Positions 47,711-57,050 are shown, numbered from the stretch's first letter. The stretch: DNA of 64,000 bases from Sorangium aterium (GCF_028368935.1 NZ_JAQNDK010000001.1:3162001-3226000), one strand, 5' to 3'. The notes: generated by a model not told the origin, from the sequence alone. Program-made: numbers and translations.

Positions 47711-48190
47711 TCAGTCGTTATCAACGCGACAGAACGACCTCCACAAGACAAAGACACAGAGCTGACCATTTGGGTAGTGATACCAACAACTGTTGACGAC
47801 GCTTCTCCTTCTGCACTGCCCAAGCTCTCCGTCTCCGACGTTGTGATCTGTTGGATGAGGTCGCTTCGCTGCACACGAGATCCCCTCGTCTGCACACTTC
47901 ATCATGCATGGAATGCCACGATCGGATTTCTTGCAGCGGACGATTTTGATACCCCCAATCGCATCCAGTGATTCTTCTATGGATTCGTCCACAACTTCGC
48001 CATCCATCGTCTCGGCCGCTTCTGGATCGCTCGTAGCGCCTTCCTCCGATAGCGCCATGTCGGCGGCTTCTGACTCGTTCGCAGTGCCTTTGGTCTCCAG
48101 GATCGCTTCCGAGGGCATCCAGCATGAGGCGACACAGAGAGCGAACCACGGGAGAGAAGCAACCGCGAAAATGAGCCGACCGTGCAGCAT
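47711..48190 (-). CDS. small Cys-rich lipoprotein
   Basis: The product is 159 residues. The signal (LIFAVASLPWFALCVASC) carries a lipobox-like end. An acidic linker (40-85) precedes a Cys-rich domain: VRCKKSDRGIPCMMKCADEG, GQCRRRSVVNSCWYHYPNGQ, LCVFVLWRSFCR. No family is recognised. The ATG at 48190 fits the signal peptide. It has lower GC than its surroundings. Confidence 0.7.
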   Translation of the reverse strand: MLHGRLIFAVASLPWFALCVASCWMPSEAILETKGTANESEAADMALSEEGATSDPEAAETMDGEVVDESIEESLDAIGGIKIVRCKKSDRGIPCMMKCADEGISCAAKRPHPTDHNVGDGELGQCRRRSVVNSCWYHYPNGQLCVFVLWRSFCRVDND

Positions 48191-48473
48191 GATGTTTGAG
48201 GAATGCGAGTCGCGGGCCAAAGCCGATTGAGCGTGGATGGGCCATGCGAGACTCGGCGATGAGGCGAGCGCCGCACGAACGCGCCTTCTGACGGGGGAAT
48301 TTGCGGGCCAGATACTGGAGGACCGGGCTCGATCCGCCGATCGATGTTTGTTGACATGAACAAAAGTCGACAAATCTGACACAGATCGAACTCGATCCAT
48401 TAACTGGAATCACAATCAACTAAAATATCAACAAATAAGGAACGTCGTTTTCCTGCTTTTGCTCAGGGGCGTC

Positions 48474-48508
48474 CTGGTGCGCGATAATGGACGATTATCG
48501 CGCACCAG
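48474..48508. promoter_or_regulatory. perfect 15-bp inverted repeat
   Basis: CTGGTGCGCGATAAT (48474-48488), loop GGACG, then ATTATCGCGCACCAG (48494-48508). It lies in the 456-bp gap between the Cys-rich lipoprotein gene and the end of the GlxA-type gene, with no T-run on either side. It could be an operator or a factor-dependent terminator. The rest of the gap is locally AT-richer and holds no gene. Confidence 0.75.
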
Positions 48509-48646
48509 CCCTCGGATTGGCCCGTCGCTGGTTTGGGGAAGGTGCCCTGTGGGAGAGATTCTCGGGTGTCATACGCAGTAGGCAGTCAAAACGTTGACAC
48601 ATGGCATCGATGTAGGTGCGGCTTCCATCCTTGCCCGATCCAGCGC

Positions 48647-49640
48647 TCAAGAAGCGCTCGACTTCACGCTCGCCCCCCGGCGTCCGTTCGCCTTGATCGG
48701 CGCGGCGCGGAAGGCGCGGCGGTACGCCTGCGGGCTCGTGGTCACGAGCCGCTGGAAGTGCTCGCGAAAGGCGGCCGGCGAGCCGAACCCGACCCTCGCC
48801 GCGATCGACTCCACCGAGTGCCCCGTCGTTTCGAGCAGCTGCTGCGCGCGGCGCACGCGGGCCCGGAGCAGCCATTGGAGCGGCGTGGTGCCGGTCTGCT
48901 CGCGGAAGCGGCGGCTCAGCGTGCGCACGCTGAGGGCCGCGCGCCGCGCGATGTCCTCGAGCGTGAGCGGCTTGTCGAGGCTCTCCTCGATCCACCGCAG
49001 CAGCGGCTCGAGCGACGAGCCGTCCGGCGCGGGCGGCTCGTGGAGGATGAACTGCGACTGCCCCCCGTCGCGCTCGAGCGGCATCACCGAGAGCCGCGCC
49101 GTGTCCGCGGCCACGGCCGAGCCGTAGTCGAGCCGCACCATGTGGAGGCAGAGGTCGAGCGCCGCCGCGGCGCCCGCCGACGTCAGAAACTGCCCCTCAT
49201 CCACGTAGAGCACCTTCGGGTCGACGCGAATGGCCGGGTGGCGGCGCGCGAGCTCGTCCGTCGCGAGCCAGTGGGTCGTGGCGCGGCGCCCGTCGAGCAG
49301 CCCGGTCGCGGCGAGGAGGAACGCCCCCGTGCAGATGGAGGCGACGCGGGCGCCCGAGGTCGCCGCGGCGCGGACCGCGTGCAAGAGCGCGTCCGGGACC
49401 GGGACGCTCGCCTCGGCGACGCCCGGAAGGATGATGGTGTCCGCTCGCGTCAAGCTCGTCGAGGCCGCAGCGCACCCGGAGATCGAACGCTCCGGCGCTC
49501 ACCTCGCGCGTCACCCCGCAAACACGGACTTGGTACCCGGCCCGACCCCCGGGCAGCCGGACACGCCCGAACACCTCGCAGGGCGTCGACAGGTCGAAGG
49601 GGACGACCCCGTCCATCGCGACCACAGCCACGACGTGCAT
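48647..49640 (-). pseudogene. GlxA-family (DJ-1/PfpI + AraC HTH) regulator, frameshifted
   Basis: The N-terminal part (ATG at 49640: MHVVAVVAMDGVVPFDLSTP, then CGLDEL) and the rest (TRADTIILPG, then VASICTGAFLLAATGLLDGRRATTHW) lie in different frames. Removing one base near 49450-49455 would join them as GLDELTRADTIILPG, the normal family order. The C-terminal AraC domain is intact with two HTHs (LTLEDIARRAALSVRTLSRRF, and HSVESIAARVGFGSPAAFREHF). A TTG just after the shift could allow a shortened product. Either it is decayed or the sequence has an error. Confidence 0.82.
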
Positions 49641-49941
49641 GGCTGAAAGATGCTTGATTATCCACTTCATGCCAACGGTTTTATGATCCGGCGCGGGTTC
49701 GGGACGTCGAGCTGGCCAGAAGTCGTCGAAGATTGGCACGAACGCCCCTCGCGGGGCCGTCCCGGCAGTGCCATATCCCAGCCGTGCCTTATGCCGAGCG
49801 ATGACGGCTTGATGCCACCGGCATCCGGGTCATCCCCTCGTTTGCGAGCCCCTCCGACCGTCTCACGTCTCGGAGTCGTCGTGGTCATCCCGAGAAGGCG
49901 AACCGTGAAGAGCGCCTCGCGTCGCGCCATGGATCCCCCTC
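49641..49941. other. intergenic region, no recognised gene
   Basis: About 300 bp between the GlxA-type regulator and the divergent small membrane protein genes. No clear promoter pair stands out and the short frames are not convincing. Confidence 0.4.
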
Positions 49942-50310
49942 ATGCCCGCCTACCAGATACTACGGTTGATCAAGTTCTTGGGCGTCATCCTGTACGCGGG
50001 CGGCCTCATTGGCAGCTTCGTCGCCACGGTGCACGCCGATCGCAAACGCGCCGTCCACGCCGTGGCCTCCCCAGGGCTGGTCGTCACGTGGATCGCGGGA
50101 TACCTGATGACCACGCAGCTGCAGATTCCTTTGATGGAGCTCTGGGTCATCGCAGGGCTCGTCCTGTCGCTGGTCTCGCAGCTCGCCCTCGTTCGCAGCG
50201 TCGCGCGCGACCGGCGCACGCTCGGCGCGTTCGTCTCGACCTTTGCCCCTCTCTTCGTGGTGCTGCTGATGATGGTCTTTCGGCCCACCTGGTCTGACGT
50301 CCGATCATGA
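49942..50310 (+). CDS. small integral membrane protein (DUF2269-like)
   Basis: The product is 122 residues with four hydrophobic helices (about 9-29, 45-57, 65-85 and 95-114). The layout (ILYAGGLIGSFVATVHADRKR, TWIAGYLMTTQ) resembles DUF2269-type membrane proteins. Its stop overlaps the next start in ATGA, so the two are coupled. Confidence 0.7.
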   Translation: MPAYQILRLIKFLGVILYAGGLIGSFVATVHADRKRAVHAVASPGLVVTWIAGYLMTTQLQIPLMELWVIAGLVLSLVSQLALVRSVARDRRTLGAFVSTFAPLFVVLLMMVFRPTWSDVRS

Positions 50311-50621
50311 GCGCGCTTCGCACCCTGCGCGTCGTCGGCTTCCTGGAAGGGCTGTCGTTCCTGGTTCTCCTCGCCGTCGCGATGCCGCTCAAATACATCT
50401 TCGGCCTGCCGATCGCGGTCCGGATCGCCGGCAGCGCCCACGGGCTCTTCTTTCTCCTCTTCGTCTCCGCGCTGTTTCGCGCGGCCACCGAGCGTGACTG
50501 GCCGCGTCGCCGTTCGCTCATGGCGCTCCTCGCGTCGCTCGTACCGGGCGGGACCTTCGCGCTGGATCGGGCGTTGAAGCGCGAGATCGAGGGCGACGCG
50601 AGGACTGCGCCCCATGGCTGA
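50307..50621 (+). CDS. DUF3817 membrane protein
   Basis: The product is 104 residues and matches DUF3817: [24 protein letters not shown], then [20 protein letters not shown], with three membrane helices and the conserved Glu-Gly and His-Gly pairs. The function of the family is unknown. It is translationally coupled to the preceding gene by ATGA, and its own end overlaps the following broken gene by 8 bp. Confidence 0.82.
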   Translation: MSALRTLRVVGFLEGLSFLVLLAVAMPLKYIFGLPIAVRIAGSAHGLFFLLFVSALFRAATERDWPRRRSLMALLASLVPGGTFALDRALKREIEGDARTAPHG

Positions 50622-51151
50622 CGCCACGGCATCGGGCCTTTTGACGATGGCCACGGCAGCGCGCTCTCCTCGACGAGCGCCCGCCGCGAAGGCGGCCTTG
50701 GCGCTCTCTGCGGCGCTCGTAGCGACGCCTGCTTGCGCCCACTTCCAGAGCTATCGCCAGTGCTCGGAGATCTCCGAGCAGAGCCTCTCGCAGGTCCCAT
50801 CGAGGCTCTCGGAGACAGGCCTGTTCGCCGACGTCCAGACCGAGGAGCTCGCCGAGGGCGTCGTCGCCTTTCGGCCTCGGTTCGAGCTGTGGAGCGACGG
50901 GGCCACGAAGCGGCGCTGGGTGTTTCCCCGATCTCTCGCTGCGCGTCGATCGGCTCGAGAAGCCCGAGCTCACGCCGGTCTACCGGACGGCGGTGGGTCG
51001 GTTCGTCAGGCCGGGCGATCCCGAGGCGAGCCCGCTGTTCCGCCGGTTCCACCGCGACGGGGTGTTCTTGGCGCGGATGCCGCCGGTCGCCACGGAAACC
51101 GTCGATCCAGCTGGGATTTCCTTGCTTCGACGCTGGATCCAGGGAGTGTGA
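50614..51151 (+). pseudogene. remnant of a secreted protein gene with internal deletion
   Basis: The first about 105 codons encode a signal-like segment and then [18 protein letters not shown] and [17 protein letters not shown]. That opening normally continues with a long domain and a haem-type C-terminus in family members I remember. Here the matching C-terminal end ([40 protein letters not shown]) follows at once in another frame from about 50930, ending at the TGA at 51149-51151. The middle is missing and the frame is shifted. Confidence 0.65.
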
Positions 51152-51208
51152 TGCACCGACGGTCTGCCAAGGGGCTTGCCTTTGCCCACCATCTCTAGAT
51201 TTCACCTG

Positions 51209-51297
51209 AAGGCGCCGGACTCCCCTACCCGCACCCGGACGCCGAACGGCTTCGTTTCATGGTAGAGGGCTTCGGACATGCCCACGAGCGCAGATCG
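51209..51297 (-). repeat. copied fragment of the SDR gene
   Basis: About 89 bp closely match 52945-53020 and flank inside the SDR gene (shared stretch ATGGTAGAGGGCTTCGGACA). The match stops abruptly where the small-repeated-gene fragment begins. Confidence 0.75.
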
Positions 51298-51299
51298 TG

Positions 51300-51420
51300 G
51301 GTCTCTCGTGGGCGATGCGCGCCGCCTCCACGTCTTCCGCCGCGAGCGCGGGCCCAGCCGGGACTACCCGCCGCGCCGGGTGCGCTCGGCGGCGAGGTCG
51401 ATGACGCCGGCCGCGTCGTA
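51300..51420 (-). repeat. fragment of the small repeated gene
   Basis: Carries the IAHE-type helix end and the GVIDLAAERTRRGG-type tail with an internal deletion. It is joined directly to the copied SDR fragment. The gap to 51526 shows nothing further. Confidence 0.65.
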
Positions 51421-51526
51421 AGCGGCCGAGGTGTGACGCCTCGTTCACGCGTCGCGTCTCGCGCTGCGATTCGGACGGAAAATCCGCATGGATCGGGAAG
51501 GTACGAGCTTTGCTGCTACCTCCGTC

Positions 51527-52435
51527 ATGAGGAACTACTTTCGTTCGCTGGTTCTCGTGGGGGCTCCTTTCATCTTCGTCGCGGGCTGCGGCGGATCGGA
51601 CGGCGACACGAGCGCCGAGCCCACCGAGGCGCCGGCAACCCCGTCGACTCCGGCGGAGGTAGACACCACCTATGAACAGATCGGGCGCGGCTGCGGTGAC
51701 AGCGGCTCCCTCGTTCGCTCGCTGAAGCACGTCCCTGCGCTCACCACCAACAACCTCTGGATCGCCCCAAACAACGACGCCGCCGGCCTGGCCGCGTCCA
51801 AGAACGACAATGGCTGGGGAGCGAGCGTGGGTGTCTACGAGCTCGGGTTCGAGTCGAGCGGGGACAACATGGAGAGCCACTCCGCCGAGCAGGCCGCACG
51901 CTGCGACGCGGTCAGCGAGATCTTCGACCCCGCCGGGGACGGCGCGCGGCAACGCTTCCTCAACGTCCTCGTCTACGCCGGCGATCACCCGCACGCCGAG
52001 GCGATGCCCGCCGAGGGTCTCCCCGCCGCGGTCGAGGCGCCGGTCCGCCTGAAGGGCTATCTGGACGTGGCCGAGGGCACGCGCGAGGAGATCGAAGACG
52101 GCGTCGTGTACCGGGACGCGCAGCACCAGTACCTGCCCATCTACGTTCGCTGCGAGGAGCCCATGAAGATCACCTACGAGGAGCGCCTGTTTTCGCGCGC
52201 GGAGGTCGAGGTGCTGAAGATCGACACCCGCATCTGTCGCCCCGTTGCCGACGACGGCTACGGCTGCCTCTCCGAGCGCCCGCAGCCGATCGAGGGTGCG
52301 TGCACCTTCGTGGCGGCCGACGCGAAGTACGTGGCGACGAGCGGCGAGGAGCACAACCTATCGCTCGGTGGCCGCATCGAGCGCGGCGAACAACTCAGCT
52401 ACAAGATCACGGTCGACCGCTTCGCCTTCCACTGA
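51527..52435 (+). CDS. lipoprotein of unknown function
   Basis: The product is 302 residues. The signal peptide MRNYFRSLVLVGAPFIFVAGC has a lipobox with Cys21. A Thr/Pro/Glu linker is followed by a domain with about seven Cys (GRGCGDSG, AARCDAVSE, IYVRCEEPMK, RICRPVADDGYGC). It contains LKGYLDVAEGTREEIEDG and ends in beta strands. It is not recognised. An ATG 13 codons upstream is open but would blur the signal peptide. Confidence 0.75.
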   Translation: MRNYFRSLVLVGAPFIFVAGCGGSDGDTSAEPTEAPATPSTPAEVDTTYEQIGRGCGDSGSLVRSLKHVPALTTNNLWIAPNNDAAGLAASKNDNGWGASVGVYELGFESSGDNMESHSAEQAARCDAVSEIFDPAGDGARQRFLNVLVYAGDHPHAEAMPAEGLPAAVEAPVRLKGYLDVAEGTREEIEDGVVYRDAQHQYLPIYVRCEEPMKITYEERLFSRAEVEVLKIDTRICRPVADDGYGCLSERPQPIEGACTFVAADAKYVATSGEEHNLSLGGRIERGEQLSYKITVDRFAFH

Positions 52436-52498
52436 ACGAGGGTCCTCGGTCAGGGAGCGTGACGTCGGAGCGCGTGCACGTGCACGGGGATGCCCTCG

Positions 52499-52629
52499 AG
52501 GGCGCGCCGAGCAGCCGCCCGATCGTCTCGCGGGCGATGCGCGCCGCCTCGACGTCGCCCGCGGCGAGCGCCGCCCGCATGCCTTCCGCGAGCTGGCCGA
52601 GCAGCACCGTCCGCGGATCCGCCGATGCC
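52499..52629 (-). repeat. fragment of the small repeated gene
   Basis: Retains the central TVLLGQLAEGMRAALAAGD and VEAARIARETIGRLLGAP part, with no tail and no recognisable start. It lies between the lipoprotein gene and the SDR gene. Confidence 0.7.
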
Positions 52630-52640
52630 TTTCGCGCGAC

Positions 52641-53471
52641 CTACGACGCTGACCCGAGCCCGAGCGTCTGCTGGATCATCGCTTCGATGGCCTCGAACGG
52701 CTGCGCGCGGCGAGCGGCCGCCACGGCCTGCGCGTCGGCGCCAACGGGTTGCTGGAACGGTGTCTCCGGTTCGTGCACCGCGCGCCAGATGGCCTCGATC
52801 ACGAGGCTTTCGTCCGGCGACGGTGCGGCCTTCTGGAACGAGCTCATCGCCGACGCGAAGGCGTCCAGGTGGGCCTGGTAAGGAGATCCGAAGTGACGCG
52901 CCGATCCCAGAGCCTTGCGCAAGATCTCCGTCGTTGGAAAGGCGCCGGGCTCCACGACCCGTACGCGGACGCCGAACGGCTTGGCTTCATGGTAGAGGGC
53001 TTCGGACATGCCCACGAGCGCAAATTTGGTCGCGGCGTAGATGCCGTGCCCCGGCATTCCGAGGAAACCGGCGACGGAAGACACATTGACGATCACCCCT
53101 TGTCTTCGGGCGCGCATCGAGGGCAGCACGGCCCTGCTCATCCGCAGCGGACCGAAGAAGTTCGTCTCGAACATGCGGTATGCCAGGGCGTCCGAGGTCT
53201 CCTCGACCGCAGCGTGCAGGAAGATCGCCGCGTTGTTGACCAGCGCGTCGAGCGGGCCTGCCGCCAGCACCTGGGTGACACCGCGCTCGACAGCCACGTC
53301 GTCGGTGACATCGATCACGACCGGCGTCACGCCGAGCTCCCTCAACTCGCCGACGGTTCTTCCGCTCAAGTCGCGCACGCCGGCGAACACCTCGTCCCCA
53401 CGAGCTCGGAACGTCTTGGCTGCCTCGAAGCCGAACCCGCTGCTGCACCCGGTAATCAATACCCTTGCCAT
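52641..53471 (-). CDS. short-chain dehydrogenase/reductase
   Basis: The product is 276 residues, a classical SDR. The cofactor motif TGCSSGFG is at residues 7-14, NNAAIF near 86, and catalytic Ser and YxxxK in NVSSVAGFLGMPGHGIYAATK near 130-150, then PGAFPT. An Arg/Asp pattern after beta-2 suggests NADP(H) but this is not certain. The substrate is unknown. The ATG at 53471 has AAGGAA 6 bp upstream. Part of this gene was copied to 51.2 kb. Confidence 0.92.
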   Translation of the reverse strand: MARVLITGCSSGFGFEAAKTFRARGDEVFAGVRDLSGRTVGELRELGVTPVVIDVTDDVAVERGVTQVLAAGPLDALVNNAAIFLHAAVEETSDALAYRMFETNFFGPLRMSRAVLPSMRARRQGVIVNVSSVAGFLGMPGHGIYAATKFALVGMSEALYHEAKPFGVRVRVVEPGAFPTTEILRKALGSARHFGSPYQAHLDAFASAMSSFQKAAPSPDESLVIEAIWRAVHEPETPFQQPVGADAQAVAAARRAQPFEAIEAMIQQTLGLGSAS

Positions 53472-53880
53472 AGGATTCCTTTCTTGTCGTGACCGGCATT
53501 GTCCAGCCAGCCGCCGACGGTCTGACACCGCTCGAAGCTGAATCAGAAGCAAGCCAGCGCCGCCGCGCGCCGAGGTGCCATGGAGGGTCTCATGCGCTGG
53601 CATCGCGCGATCGTGAGCATCCGCCGCCAATTCAGACGTGGCCGCCTCGGCCAAGCGGTTCGGCAAGGTCGATCCAAACGGAAGCTGTAAAGGCGCGCTG
53701 AGCCCCCTTCGATCGCAGGATCGTGGAGCGATCAAGCACCGGAACGGGACTGGAAGCAGCTACCCAGGAAGAATAGCTACTCAGTGGCATTTGTCAAGAA
53801 GGCGCACTTCCTCTCGCGAGCGCTCCTCGCCGGCGGACGGACCGGCGGCGCGCCTCAGGCGGAGACGACCGAGCCGGCGC
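53472..53880. other. intergenic region without recognised genes
   Basis: 409 bp between the SDR and TetR genes, both on the minus strand. It contains the likely SDR promoter region near 53600-53780, but I cannot define boxes with confidence. Confidence 0.4.
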
Positions 53881-54507
53881 TCATTGCGGCGAGGTGCCGC
53901 TCCCACCGCGGCCGAACTCGCGTGCAAGCGTCCCGAAGGCCTCGTCCACGAGCTCTGGCAGGTCGTCGGTGGCCCCGCGCGCGACCCACGCGTCCATCGC
54001 GGATTGCACGACCGCCATCGCGCAGCTCGCCAGCACGCGCGGCGCGAGATCGTGCCGCGCGTCCAGGCCCATGCGCTCGGCCAGCGGCTCGCAGATCTCC
54101 TCCCCGCAGTGTCCCAGCCGCTCGCGCTGCCTCGCGCGGATCGCCGGCGTCCGCGCGACGAACTGCTGGATCAGGGCGAAGCGGGGCAGATCCCCCTCGT
54201 GGAGCTTCACGATCGTCTTGAGGGCGTTTCGCAGCGCCACGACGGGCGGCTCGCTCCGCGGGCGCGCCCGCACCGCCTCGCGCGCCGCCTCGATGAACTG
54301 GTCCATCCACGCGATCACGAGGTCTTCCTTCGACTCGAAGTAGCGGAAGAACGTCCTCCGCGAGACCTCGACCACCCCGAGCACGTCATCGAGGGTCGTC
54401 TGCTCGTAGCCGTTCTTCAAGAAGAGCTCGATCGCGGTCTCGATGATCTGCGCGCGCGTGCGCTCCTTCTTGCGTTCCCTGAGCCCCGACGCGCCGGCCT
54501 CCTTCAT
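53881..54507 (-). CDS. TetR/AcrR-family transcriptional regulator
   Basis: The product is 208 residues. The N-terminal HTH is RAQIIETAIELFLKNGYEQT, TLDDVLGVVEVSRRTFFRYF and ESKEDLV, close to the AcrR/MftR-like type. The C-terminal ligand domain is helical (LRNALKTIVKLHEGD, VARTPAIRARQRERL). The ATG at 54507 is preferred; further upstream codons are low-complexity. It may control the neighbouring SDR gene. Confidence 0.9.
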   Translation of the reverse strand: MKEAGASGLRERKKERTRAQIIETAIELFLKNGYEQTTLDDVLGVVEVSRRTFFRYFESKEDLVIAWMDQFIEAAREAVRARPRSEPPVVALRNALKTIVKLHEGDLPRFALIQQFVARTPAIRARQRERLGHCGEEICEPLAERMGLDARHDLAPRVLASCAMAVVQSAMDAWVARGATDDLPELVDEAFGTLAREFGRGGSGTSPQ

Positions 54508-54772
54508 GCGGGCCAAGGTACCACGCACACGCTCCGGGTGCTCCTCCCTGACAAACGCGACCGAGGAGCACATTGTTCTTCGCCGTGCCCCGCCGTGGGT
54601 GGGGGCCGGACGAAGAGGCTCGCGCGCGAGGCATCGCTGCTTGCCGCGCATCACCGCCTTGGCCGCCACGGAGGCCCGGCGATGGGTCCAGCGCGTGACA
54701 GCGCGGCGCCGCAGGGCGGCCGCTCACCCCCGCCGCGGGCATTGGACCCAGGAGACGAGACCATGGCTGTTC

Positions 54773-54949
54773 ATGAGAGGCAAACGCGTGCTCATCAGGG
54801 GCGCGACGTCCGACATCGGCAAAGAGACGGCGCGGTCCCTGGCGATGCTCGGCGCCGACATCGTGCTCATCAGTCGCAACGCGGCGAAGAGCGCGAGCTA
54901 CGGCTCGGCCTGCCGACAGCCTCGGCGCACGCCTCGCGCGAACGGGTAG
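54773..54949 (+). pseudogene. truncated SDR N-terminus
   Basis: About 43 codons (KRVLIRGATSDIGKETARSL, AMLGADIVLISRN) are a clear SDR Rossmann start, with Arg replacing Thr in the TGxxxGIG motif. The reading then degenerates and stops at 54947-54949. The alpha/beta hydrolase gene begins 64 bp later, so the rest of the SDR gene was lost. Confidence 0.7.
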
Positions 54950-55012
54950 GGCGTGTCACCTTCTACCGGGAGGCCTGTCAGACATTTGAAAGCATCGAAG
55001 GAACCAGGTGCC

Positions 55013-55894
55013 ATGAGAGAACCGGAAGTGAGGAGGTTCGAGGTTGAAGATGCCGAAATCGCGGCCCGCCTGGCGGGCGATCGGGAGAAGCCGGCGCTCC
55101 TCCTGATCCACGGTTTTCCGAGCTCCTCGGAATCATTCCGCAACGTGATCGGCATCCTCGCGCGGGACTGCTTCGTGATCGCCCCGGACCTTCCGGGGTT
55201 CGGCGGCTCCGAGCCGGTCGAGCGCCCCTCATTCTCGCGTTTCGCGGACATGATCGAGGCGCTGCTCGCACGGCTCGGAGCCGGGTCCTTCCACCTCTAC
55301 CTCCACGACTATGGAACGGCGGTAGGACTTCATCTCGCCACGCGCGCGCCGCGCAGGATACGCAGCCTCATCGTCCAGAATGCCAATGCCCATGAGAGCG
55401 GGATGGGGCCGCAATGGTCGGCGACCAGGGCCTATTGGGACGATCCCACGCCGGAGCGGGAAGCCGAGGCGACCGCGCACCTGACCTTCGAGGGGACGCG
55501 CGACCAATATGTGGGCGGCGTGCCCCGGGACATCGCCGAGCGCATCGATCCCCGGCTGTGGGAGGAGGACTGGCGGATCATGTCGCTCCCCGGCCGCCTC
55601 GAGATGCAGCGTGCGCTGGTGCTCGACTATCGCAGCCATGTCGCGCGGTTCGGGGAGATCGCCGAGTATCTCGAGCGCTGGCAACCCCCGGCGCTGATGC
55701 TGTGGGGGCGCCACGATATCTTCTTCGGCCTCGAGGAGACCCTCTCCTGGATGAAGGCGCTCCCGCGCATGGAGGCGCACATCCTCGACGGCCCGCATTT
55801 CCTGCTGGAGACCCATCCGGCCGAGTGCGCTGCGTTGATGAGCGCCTTCGTCAGGCGCGTGGAGGGGCATGGAATGAATCGAGGGAACGAATGA
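55013..55894 (+). CDS. alpha/beta hydrolase (epoxide hydrolase/haloalkane dehalogenase-like)
   Basis: The product is 293 residues. Oxyanion motif LLIHGFPSSSESF near 35-45, then APDLPGFGGS. The nucleophile elbow LYLHDYGTAVG has Asp (near 102) instead of Ser, as in epoxide hydrolases and haloalkane dehalogenases. The acid is in WGRHDIFF and the His in GPHFLLETHP. The cap contains helices with Tyr residues. The substrate cannot be told. The ATG at 55013 has AGG upstream. Confidence 0.88.
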   Translation: MREPEVRRFEVEDAEIAARLAGDREKPALLLIHGFPSSSESFRNVIGILARDCFVIAPDLPGFGGSEPVERPSFSRFADMIEALLARLGAGSFHLYLHDYGTAVGLHLATRAPRRIRSLIVQNANAHESGMGPQWSATRAYWDDPTPEREAEATAHLTFEGTRDQYVGGVPRDIAERIDPRLWEEDWRIMSLPGRLEMQRALVLDYRSHVARFGEIAEYLERWQPPALMLWGRHDIFFGLEETLSWMKALPRMEAHILDGPHFLLETHPAECAALMSAFVRRVEGHGMNRGNE

Positions 55895-56076
55895 ACGAAG
55901 GAGACCAGATCGCGAGGGCCGTCGGAGCGATCGTAGACTCTGGCGCGCTCGCCAACGCAGCAACGATGGCTAACAAGCCGTTGCGGCTGCCGGGGACGCG
56001 CGCTGACGCAAGCATCCCCGCAGCTGAACGGCCAGACGTCAGACCTCGCGCAGGCCCACACGCTTCAGGAGAAATC

Positions 56077-56451
56077 ATGTTCGATCACGTCAAATTCGGA
56101 GTCAGCGACTATGCAGCGAGCAAAGCGTTCTTCCTCAAGGCGCTCGAACCGCTCGGCGTATCTGTTGTCTCGGAGGGGCCGCCGACGTACGGCGTCGAGC
56201 TTAGCCCGAAGGGTAAGGCTTCATTGTGCCTGTTCCAAACCGAGGAGAAGCCGGCGCATCTTCACCTGGCCTTCACCGCCGAGAATCGTCAGCAAGTCCA
56301 GGATTTCTATCGCGCGGCTCTGGAGGCGGGTGGCAAAGACAATGGCGCGCCTGGTCTGCGCCCGCACTACCACGCGAACTATTATGCGGCTTTCGTCATT
56401 GGTCCGGACGGGCACAACATCGAAGCGGTTTGCCACGACCCCGAGGCCTGA
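56077..56451 (+). CDS. VOC-family (glyoxalase/bleomycin-resistance fold) protein
   Basis: The product is 124 residues. MFDHVKFGVSDYAASKAFF (metal-ligand His4 region), then PAHLHLAFTAENR, GLRPHYHANYYAAFVIGPDG and NIEAVCHD, with Glu near 118 as the last ligand. It is often annotated as a lactoylglutathione-lyase-like or dioxygenase-like protein. AGGAGA lies 5 bp before the ATG. It follows the hydrolase gene by 182 bp. Confidence 0.9.
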   Translation: MFDHVKFGVSDYAASKAFFLKALEPLGVSVVSEGPPTYGVELSPKGKASLCLFQTEEKPAHLHLAFTAENRQQVQDFYRAALEAGGKDNGAPGLRPHYHANYYAAFVIGPDGHNIEAVCHDPEA

Positions 56452-56540
56452 CCCTTCGTCGCGCCCGACTCGCTACAGCCGCGAGGGCCGGTCGCTCGTC
56501 GCGCCGGCCCTCGGCGCGCCCTCGCAGCGCTCCTAACGGA

Positions 56541-57050
56541 TCATGGAACGAGACGAAAACGTTGGTTGTTGCCGCCGTTGCATCCCCACTGCTGGATGGT
56601 TGTCCCAAAATTCCTGCTGAAGCCCGGGACATCCAGGCACAGGCCGCTGTTCTCGGAAACGATGTAATAATTATCGCCGCCTGCGCTCACCAGCGAGAAC
56701 CGCTGATTGCTGCCGCCGTTGCATCCCCACTGCTGGACGGTCGTCCCGAAATTCCTGCTGAAGTTCGGGACATCCAGACACAGGCCGCTGTGCGTGGCGA
56801 CAATAAAGTAATTGCCGCCGCCCGCGCCCACCAGCGAGAATCGCTGGTTGTTGCCGCCGTTGCATCCCCACTGCTGAAGAGTGGAGCCAGGACTCGTGCT
56901 GAAGCCCGGGACATCCAGACACAGGCCGCTGTTCTCCGAGATCACCTGAACTGGTCCACTCGGCACAGATTGGGCCAGACCGTGAGACGCGAACAAGAAG
57001 GCGACACTGGCAGCGGCCATGCCCGCCGACCGGTACACGAGAAATTGCAT
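56541..57050 (-). CDS. secreted ricin-type lectin with three QxW repeats
   Basis: The product is 169 residues. The signal peptide ends near GLAQS (residue about 27). Three repeats of about 45 residues follow, each with SGLCLDVP, then QQWGCNGG and NQRF, the beta-trefoil RICIN/CBM13 pattern with one QxW per subdomain. Two Cys per repeat suggest disulfides. It probably binds extracellular polysaccharide. The repeats are strongly alike, so they expanded recently. There is no catalytic domain attached. Confidence 0.92.
   Translation of the reverse strand: MQFLVYRSAGMAAASVAFLFASHGLAQSVPSGPVQVISENSGLCLDVPGFSTSPGSTLQQWGCNGGNNQRFSLVGAGGGNYFIVATHSGLCLDVPNFSRNFGTTVQQWGCNGGSNQRFSLVSAGGDNYYIVSENSGLCLDVPGFSRNFGTTIQQWGCNGGNNQRFRLVP

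Noticed and set aside
48474-48508. Intrinsic terminator of the GlxA-type gene
   Set aside because: The hairpin is perfect but lacks a T-run on either strand, so I list it only as an inverted repeat.
54443-54949. Intact SDR gene upstream of the alpha/beta hydrolase
   Set aside because: Only the first about 43 residues are SDR-like; the rest is missing, so it is called a truncated remnant.
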